Assembly (NCBI GenBank): GCA_014634225.1
Contig: BLFN01000196.1
Coordinates: forward strand, 6,669,844-6,722,343
Origin: Acropora yongei
Taxonomy: Eukaryota; Cnidaria; Anthozoa; Scleractinia; Acroporidae
Length of the DNA stretch: 52,500 nucleotides
Reading direction: 5' to 3'
A program made the translations under genes and the position numbers. Positions 50,001-52,500 of the stretch are shown here, piece after piece. The notes beneath the pieces were generated by a model that made no database searches, was not told the DNA's origin, and worked only from the letters and a program-made list of their open reading frames with translations. The number at the start of each line of letters is the position of its first letter. Position 1 is the first letter of the stretch.

Positions 50001-51875
50001 CCGTGATCGGCTTTCATGTTCAGTTTAACAAGAAAGAAACGAAAAGGGAGTTTTTACATAGAAACAAAATTTACTTCCAAGACGATTAGTTTGGTTCATC
50101 AACGAAACTTTCTCTTCGTCGTTTTGTGGAAAACAACTTGGCCGCAGTAAAATGGTTTTAACTTGGTTTAATTCTTAAATTCCTATTTCTGCAAAAAGTG
50201 ATGATGAATAACGTGTAGCGGAAAAGTAAATCGACAATAAAACTAGGTTGAATACTTTTCAATCTTAATTTTATTTCGACCTGCTACTTAGGGGAGGTTT
50301 AATAAGTTGACTCTCTTTTTCCCCGTAAGAGGAATTTGTTAACTGGGAGAAGTTAAGGTAGGCAGTTATTGTGAACGTAAAGATCTGCTTTTTCTCCTCT
50401 TGTCAGGGAGGTCTATGTTGATCCTGCTACTGGTGTGCCGTATGATATCCTAATGTCTAAAGTTGACGTGAAATATGGCATGTTTGGATTAAACAACTTC
50501 TATAAGATGCAGGTTAGAGCAGTTTTAGCAGTGTGGTAATTTTCATCCACGCCGTGATCATTTTTTTATTTGAAAAGCAATAAACCAACGTTTTGTATTT
50601 GAGGTGAGCGTCGCCAAAGTCTTCTGTTTGAGAATCGCATAAAGGTAGCTAAACATTTGGCGAAGCAAATGCGTTGCTTGTTAGTCTCTCAGCTAGACCT
50701 GAAGCTGATTTCGGGTTTCGCAATACGGCTACAAGTAAAGGGAAAGACTTAAGCCTTTCTTTTTTATGGGCTTTTGACGTCATAAAAAAGGGTGCTTGAG
50801 GAAAGACAATCGCACTGCAATTGTAGTTTGTTTCTCCCAATATTTTGTTTTTGCAAGCGAAAAAAGCATTTGTTAAAGGCGGCGCTGTCACGCCGTTTGA
50901 GTGGAACTCTAGTTTGTGTAAAAATGTTCTAAAATCAATAGAAATGAAAGAAAAGTGACGCCAAAGTTTTTCTTAAAAGAACTTTGTCAGTATACTGGAT
51001 TCATTTCTTATCACCTCAGTGCAGCTCCCGATGATGGGATGGGGTGGGGTGATGGGAAGAGGATTGAAACTTGAAAAACTTGGCCAACGTTTAACAGTTT
51101 GGACTCAAAGAACTCCCAGAACCTAGAATACGCATAGCTTTTCCTGTCAAAAGTTATTTGACATTCTCTTTCTAGCATATAAGAAATGTTACTGCTTTTG
51201 TGTGTCAACTGAAAAAGACGATTCTGAATGGTACATTTTAGATTGTTCATCACAAAGCCAAAGACCTGTGGGTGCTGTTCAACCGCTGGGGAAGAATTGG
51301 AGACAGAGGCCAGCACCAAAGGACGCCTTACAATGACCCTGACCTTGCCACAACTGAGTTTAAGAAGATATTCAAGAGTAAAACGGGCAATGAGTGGGAA
51401 AACAAGGACAAGTAAGGCAACACAAAAGTGGGATTTGTAAGAAAAGCTATCCTTATTATCGACATTATTGCTGTCATATCTTTATCGTCGACCGCGTCAT
51501 CGTGAATATCTTTTTTTTTCACTATTATCGCTGTTATCACTTTTCTCGTTAGCATTATTACCATCATAATTATTGCCACCAGTCTTTCAATCATTGTCAT
51601 TACTTTTCGTTCATCATTACTAGTATTAGAGAAGTTTTCAAATGACTGTCGAGAAACCAATAGCAAAGTAATTACTCCGGCCAATCATAAGAGGAGCAAA
51701 CAGCGCTATGAACCAATCAGAATTACTAGCAATTACCTGTAACTTGCCTAAAGCGCGGGAAAAATCCCGCTTACAAACTGCAATTGGTTTTGCTTCTCAT
51801 TAATTGCGAAACAGGCGCGAGATTTTTGAGCCAATAACTAAGCGCGGCAATCGCAATCGCGAAATTACTTTCAAC

Positions 51876-51908
<33 letters not shown>

Positions 51909-51994
51909 TTTTATTTAACCGCACGTCGCATATGTGCAACAGCTCGTTTAAATGCAAATGTGAGCATGAAATACAGAACACTGACTCAAGGCCT

Positions 51995-52025
<31 letters not shown>

Positions 52026-52300
52026 AGTCATTTCAAAACTGCTTTAAAAGACTTAATAACTTGTAATAAAAGATGGCAAGTACGGAGCTCTATTAAAGTA
52101 TTTGCAACTGTTTTTTGAACGCCTAAATTGTTTGATTGAACAGATTTGTCAAGCAACCAAAGAAGTATGCTCTTGTGTATCCTGAAAGAAACCCTGAAAA
52201 CAAACGGAAGCAAATGAAAGAGGTTTTGAAACCTTTTGATCTCACCAAGTGCCCAATTTCACATCTTTCGGAGGGGATGCAGTCATTCATGAAGGCGATA
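16444..52300 (+). CDS. Ank-WGR-PARP protein (PME-5/tankyrase-like), 42 exons, 3' end outside window
   Basis: ATG 16444 (A at -3). Exons: 16444-17040, 18410-18581, 19571-19877, 20978-21083, 22738-22910, 23586-23670, 24517-24663, 25412-25528, 26334-26411, 26585-26748, 27565-27787, 28240-28396, 29869-30077, 31028-31255, 31813-31857, 32491-32643, 33131-33277, 34098-34265, 35234-35386, 36188-36280, 36432-36464, 37309-37374, 38184-38331, 38721-38756, 39521-39699, 40135-40217, 40638-40753, 41708-41945, 42814-42991, 43440-43516, 43933-44025, 44486-44645, 45271-45426, 46158-46275, 46781-46880, 47592-47772, 48508-48690, 49193-49363, 49603-49799, 50407-50512, 51242-51411, 52144-52300. All junctions keep phase; total 2156 codons. 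Order: N-terminal domain, acidic/NLS segment, ankyrin repeats, WGR, start of PARP regulatory helices. The family (C. elegans PME-5) transfers ADP-ribose from NAD and is linked to the nuclear DNA-damage response. The catalytic domain is not in the window, so activity is inferred. Confidence 0.92.
19133..19321. mobile_element. Short inverted-repeat element in PARP intron 2
   Basis: GAGGGGGACATTGGGG at 19133 is inverted at 19307-19321 as CCCCATGTCCCCCTC. TAATA-like sequence flanks both sides. The interior is A- and CACC-rich (repeats of ATCACCGCAA and AACACTGCAAAT) with no coding potential. Likely a non-autonomous DNA transposon; superfamily unknown. Confidence 0.6.
19571..19877 (+). other. Exon 3: poly-glutamate and lysine-rich NLS-like segment
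   Basis: After SESEEAD there is a run of eleven glutamates, then PPAKRTRRRSKAST and several K/R clusters (SPGRKRKAAD, PKAKKSKEVKEKKEKP), and finally the more structured IPNENIELLEKDPTFETR. The basic clusters look like nuclear localisation signals, fitting a nuclear PARP. The exon ends at the GT at 19878. Reading on would add about 45 non-conserved-looking residues and a stop, so I treat that as intron. Confidence 0.75.
20978..22910 (+). other. Exons 4-5: linker and first ankyrin-like repeat
   Basis: Exon 4 (20978-21083) continues the R-E-D-H-S junction into MPVKWATKAVILNDMEMLKD. Exon 5 (22738-22910) has the ankyrin-like LGAIHYALLNENHEAIKLLL. The 1.65-kb intron between them holds the degenerate minisatellite at 21131-21252 and otherwise nothing recognised. 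Confidence 0.75.
21131..21252. repeat. Degenerate minisatellite (ACCGACAGTTT-type units)
   Basis: Overlapping 10-14-bp words, GACAGTTTACCGACAGTTTA, GCCGACAG and CAACTGT, recur in both orientations. The minus-strand frame reads as repeats of a K-L-S-V-N-C-R-like unit, but this is a by-product of the repeat and not a gene. Confidence 0.65.
24382..24454. repeat. 37-bp tandem duplication just upstream of PARP exon 7
   Basis: GTTACTCGGCGTACACTGGC at 24382 and its copy from 24419 (GTTACTCACCGTACACTGGT) continue in parallel through AATGGTAGAA(A/G)ATCTC with about four differences. It ends 62 bp before the acceptor at 24516. Confidence 0.8.
24725..24975 (+). repeat. tRNA-derived SINE
   Basis: It has an A-box TGGCCTAGTGG at 24733-24743 and a B-box GTTCAAGTCCC at 24778-24788 with near-tRNA spacing. 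A ~150-bp tRNA-unrelated body follows (AGTCCCTTGTTCAACTCCAC, TGTACATAGCCAACTAGTCT, TTAACTCGTTAAGTTTATTT). The 5' and 3' parts of the tRNA head do not form an acceptor stem, so it is not a functional tRNA. It resembles coral SINEs known to me, from memory only. It lies in the intron after PARP exon 7. Confidence 0.7.
27373..27538. repeat. 83-bp tandem duplication upstream of PARP exon 11
   Basis: CGAAGCTTAAATTCTGAGTG at 27373 recurs at 27456 as CGAAGCTTAAATTCTGAGAG. Both copies run on through CCAATGTTTTATTAGA and AAAACAAAAAATCTTTTGTG. The second copy ends about 27 bp before the acceptor at 27564, so branch-point sequence may lie inside or next to the repeat. Confidence 0.85.
28655..28760 (+). 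repeat. Dispersed repeat, copy 2 of 3
   Basis: GACGAAGGGCTGAGCCTCGA, AACGTCAGCTTCG and CTCACGGTGG match the words of the copies at 8112 and 45883 in order. Intronic between PARP exons 12 and 13. Confidence 0.65.
29288..29405. repeat. Near-perfect ~50-bp-arm palindrome
   Basis: GGTCCGTATTGGGAAAAACT from 29291 is mirrored by AGTTTTTCCCAATACGGACC ending near 29396. The arms extend inward through CTGTGCC..GGTCTTGA.TACGG to a GC-rich centre (CCTCGGCCTGCGGCCTCGGG). Outside, GCCGGC(G) and CCGGCCGGC flank both ends. Both strands read as similar meaningless peptides, so the open frames here are artefacts of symmetry. Probably a MITE or foldback element common in anthozoans; the family name is unknown. 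Confidence 0.85.
30090..30545. repeat. CATCTN/TGCAT-rich degenerate minisatellite
   Basis: Directly after the donor of PARP exon 13, about 450 bp are dominated by short words such as CATCTACA, TTGCATCT, CATTACCATCTGCATCTCC and TCCTATGCATTACCAT. The long His/Leu/Tyr-rich frames across this stretch are repeat artefacts. Confidence 0.8.
31898..32305. repeat. ~205-bp tandem duplication in PARP intron 15
   Basis: TAAGTTGCAAGAAGAGCCAT at 31898 recurs at 32103. The two units stay parallel through CACATTCCGTGA, GGATTTCGTTGGCAACGATG, CTCGCCCTGTTTTTATAACT and a GAAGAA-rich end, with roughly one difference every six bases by eye. Confidence 0.85.
33870..33990 (-). repeat. tRNA-like SINE fragment, minus strand (weak)
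   Basis: On the minus strand GGTTCGAATCCCGATC (around 33880-33896) is a good B-box and TGGTTTAGGCAGAAGG near 33980 a poor A-box. They are separated by a C/G-rich insert too long for a tRNA. Likely a degraded tRNA-derived element. Confidence 0.35.
34329..34352. repeat. AG/G microsatellite
   Basis: An (AG)n run passing into a G-run, 64 bp past the donor of PARP exon 18. Confidence 0.8.
34887..35070 (+). repeat. Dispersed repeat R2, copy 1 (partner at 50976-51160)
   Basis: AAGAACTTTATCAGTACACT, GGATTGAAACTTGAAAA, TGGCCAAC, AGTTTGGAC and GCGTTTTTCTAGCTAAAA appear in the same order and orientation at 50976-51160, with many substitutions and small indels. Both copies sit in introns of the same gene 16 kb apart. 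Confidence 0.75.
36432..38756 (+). other. Inter-block linker with micro-exons (exons 21-24, residues ~1175-1268)
   Basis: Exon 21 (36432-36464, 33 nt, ESNEFVKGFIK), exon 22 (37309-37374, basic, SVKSRVGKIKKGLN), exon 23 (38184-38331, with LTREKGKEVDISLIHQKQRI, then a Ser/Asp-rich stretch) and exon 24 (38721-38756, 36 nt). They keep frame and join the two ankyrin blocks through a charged, probably flexible linker. Exons this short are the least certain of the model, but dropping exon 24 would break the frame. Confidence 0.65.
41313..41620. mobile_element. Compound palindromic element
   Basis: Bases 41314-41414 form a palindrome with outer CAATTAGACCC / GGGTCTAATTG and two inner hairpins (CCCGTAGCCCGAAAGGGCTA and AATAGCCCATGAGGC...GGGCTATT). 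Next to it, AGTATCACCCAACTAGTTGG (41419) is inverted at 41593-41613 with one base missing. Both structures lie in the intron before PARP exon 28. It looks like a foldback or rolling-circle-type repeat; the class is undetermined. Confidence 0.75.
42426..42625. repeat. 118-bp tandem duplication
   Basis: TATGAATTACCAAAATTTAA at 42426 recurs at 42544. Both copies continue with CAGTTTAGTGTTAATATTAA, and TTAATATTAACCAA is itself doubled inside the first copy. Intronic. Confidence 0.85.
45005..45152. mobile_element. Small MITE with 22-bp inverted ends
   Basis: ATCCTTGGAGACCCAGGTGC at 45005-45026 is the inverse, with four mismatches, of 45131-45152 (CTGCCCCTCGGCCTCTAAGG). The interior is about 100 bp, with no coding sense. 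In the intron between PARP exons 32 and 33. Confidence 0.7.
45455..45545 (+). repeat. Possible tRNA-like SINE remnant
   Basis: TTAGCTGAGTAACGCCCTGC, then GGTCGTGGGCTCAACCC, resembles a decayed tRNA head with A- and B-box. It starts 30 bp after the donor of PARP exon 33. Weak. Confidence 0.35.
45883..46025 (+). repeat. Dispersed repeat, copy 3 of 3
   Basis: The best-preserved member: CTGACGAAGGGCTAACGCTC, GAAACGTCAGCTTTC, TTTCACGGTGGTAATTC, then CGACGCAGCACCACAG. Compare 8112-8265 and 28655-28760. Confidence 0.7.
46974..47317. mobile_element. MITE with GGGAGCTTAAGC ends
   Basis: GGGAGCTTAAGC at 46974 is inverted as GCTTAAGCTCCC ending 47317. TA at 46972-46973 and 47318-47319 fits a TA duplication. 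The subterminal CGGCAACGACGACG is mirrored by CGTTGCCTTTGCCGTCGTTG. An interior CGTGCTGCACGTGCGGCACGCA palindromic block recurs in a decayed relative at 48893-49130. There is no transposase. In the intron between PARP exons 35 and 36. Confidence 0.8.
48893..49130. mobile_element. Decayed relative of the 46974-47317 MITE
   Basis: GAGGAGTTTAAGCTGC at the left resembles the GGGAGCTTAAGC terminus. GAGCGAAAAAAATCGTGCTG followed by CACGCTCTGCACGCA matches the interior block, and TTTGACAT..., AACGTGACGTTGTTT parallel the other copy's second half. The right terminus is not recognisable. Confidence 0.5.
49603..49799 (+). other. Exon 39: acidic pre-WGR linker
   Basis: It encodes an acidic stretch (DTEEPMEFDFGFNF, DAEYWDSLVTDPRMDSEKIL) with a likely helix rich in E, R, Q and K, linking the last ankyrin repeat to the WGR domain. 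The donor is placed at 49800 so that GG|G joins exon 40 in phase. Confidence 0.8.
50407..51411 (+). other. WGR domain (exons 40-41, residues ~2012-2104)
   Basis: Exon 40 gives YVDPATGVPYDILMSKVDVK and GLNNFYKMQ. Exon 41 gives WVLFNRWGRIGDRGQHQ, the defining W-G-R-I-G motif, then ATTEFKKIFKSKTGNEW, as in PARP1 WGR (FxxxFxxKTGNxW). WGR domains sense nucleic-acid ends and relay activation to the catalytic domain in PARP1-3. Here it replaces the SAM domain seen in vertebrate tankyrases. Confidence 0.93.
50976..51160 (+). repeat. Dispersed repeat R2, copy 2 (partner at 34887-35070)
   Basis: AAGAACTTTGTCAGTATACT, GAGGATTGAAACTTGAAAAA, TTGGCCAAC, AGTTTGGACTC and GCATAGCTTTTCCTGTCAAA align in order with the first copy. 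It lies in the intron inside the WGR-coding segment. Confidence 0.75.
51876..51906. repeat. (AAGT)n microsatellite
   Basis: About seven tandem AAGT units, in the intron between PARP exons 41 and 42. Each unit resembles a GTAAGT donor but none leads into an exon. Confidence 0.9.
52144..52300 (+). other. Exon 42: end of WGR and start of PARP regulatory (helical) domain
   Basis: KFVKQPKKYALVYPERNPEN follows GNEW as KYPKKF follows it in PARP1. Then FDLTKCPISHLSEGMQSFMK corresponds to the SKLPKPVQDLIKMIF helix that opens the PARP regulatory domain. The donor is at 52301. The rest of the regulatory domain and the catalytic H-Y-E domain must lie downstream of the window, so they cannot be checked here. 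Confidence 0.85.
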
Positions 52301-52500
52301 GTAAGTGTCTATCCATAGCACTACTTAGGAAAGGGAAAATGCCTTCCCATTGCTTAAGTGTGAGGCATAAAGGAAACTTGAAAAAGATAGAGATTTAGTC
52401 CTACGAGTATTCACTTCATGGAATTATTTTATTGTCTGTTTTTCATTATTTTACGTTCACTGAACGTAAAAGCATATTTGCTTGCAATCTTTTTTTTTTC

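Overview
The window looks like nuclear DNA of a metazoan, most likely an anthozoan cnidarian such as a stony coral. The base composition is AT-rich. Genes have many short exons (33-597 bp) with GT/AG introns. Introns and intergenic DNA are full of short inverted-repeat elements, palindromes and tRNA-like SINEs of kinds I associate with coral genomes. The lineage call is inference; no taxonomic marker is present. No bacterial operons, rRNA genes or CRISPR arrays were seen.

Layout: (1) 564-8640, + strand: the 3' fourteen coding exons of a sorting nexin 1/2 orthologue (PX plus BAR domain, retromer-associated); its first exon(s) lie before the window. (2) 8641-13000: intergenic, with two related hAT-like MITE copies around an intronless 276-codon ORF (10751-11581, +) that I cannot assign. 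(3) 13556-15516, - strand: a complete three-exon HINT1-type histidine triad nucleotide-binding protein of 115 residues. (4) 15517-16443: a compact head-to-head promoter interval. (5) 16444 to beyond 52500, + strand: one very large gene of which I trace 42 in-frame coding exons (6468 nt, 2156 codons). It encodes an N-terminal globular domain, an acidic/basic nuclear-localisation-like segment, two large ankyrin blocks, a WGR domain and the beginning of a PARP regulatory domain. This is an Ank-WGR-PARP protein of the type represented by C. elegans PME-5, a tankyrase-like relative distinct from vertebrate tankyrases, which have SAM rather than WGR. The catalytic domain should lie just after the window.

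The genes do not form an operon. The only arrangement suggesting co-regulation is the divergent HINT/PARP pair: a nucleotide phosphoramidate hydrolase and an NAD-dependent ADP-ribosyltransferase share about 0.93 kb of upstream DNA. Much of the remaining structure is repeat-derived: at least six non-autonomous DNA-transposon-like elements with terminal inverted repeats, several near-perfect palindromes, three tRNA-like SINE candidates, local duplications and minisatellites, nearly all in introns.
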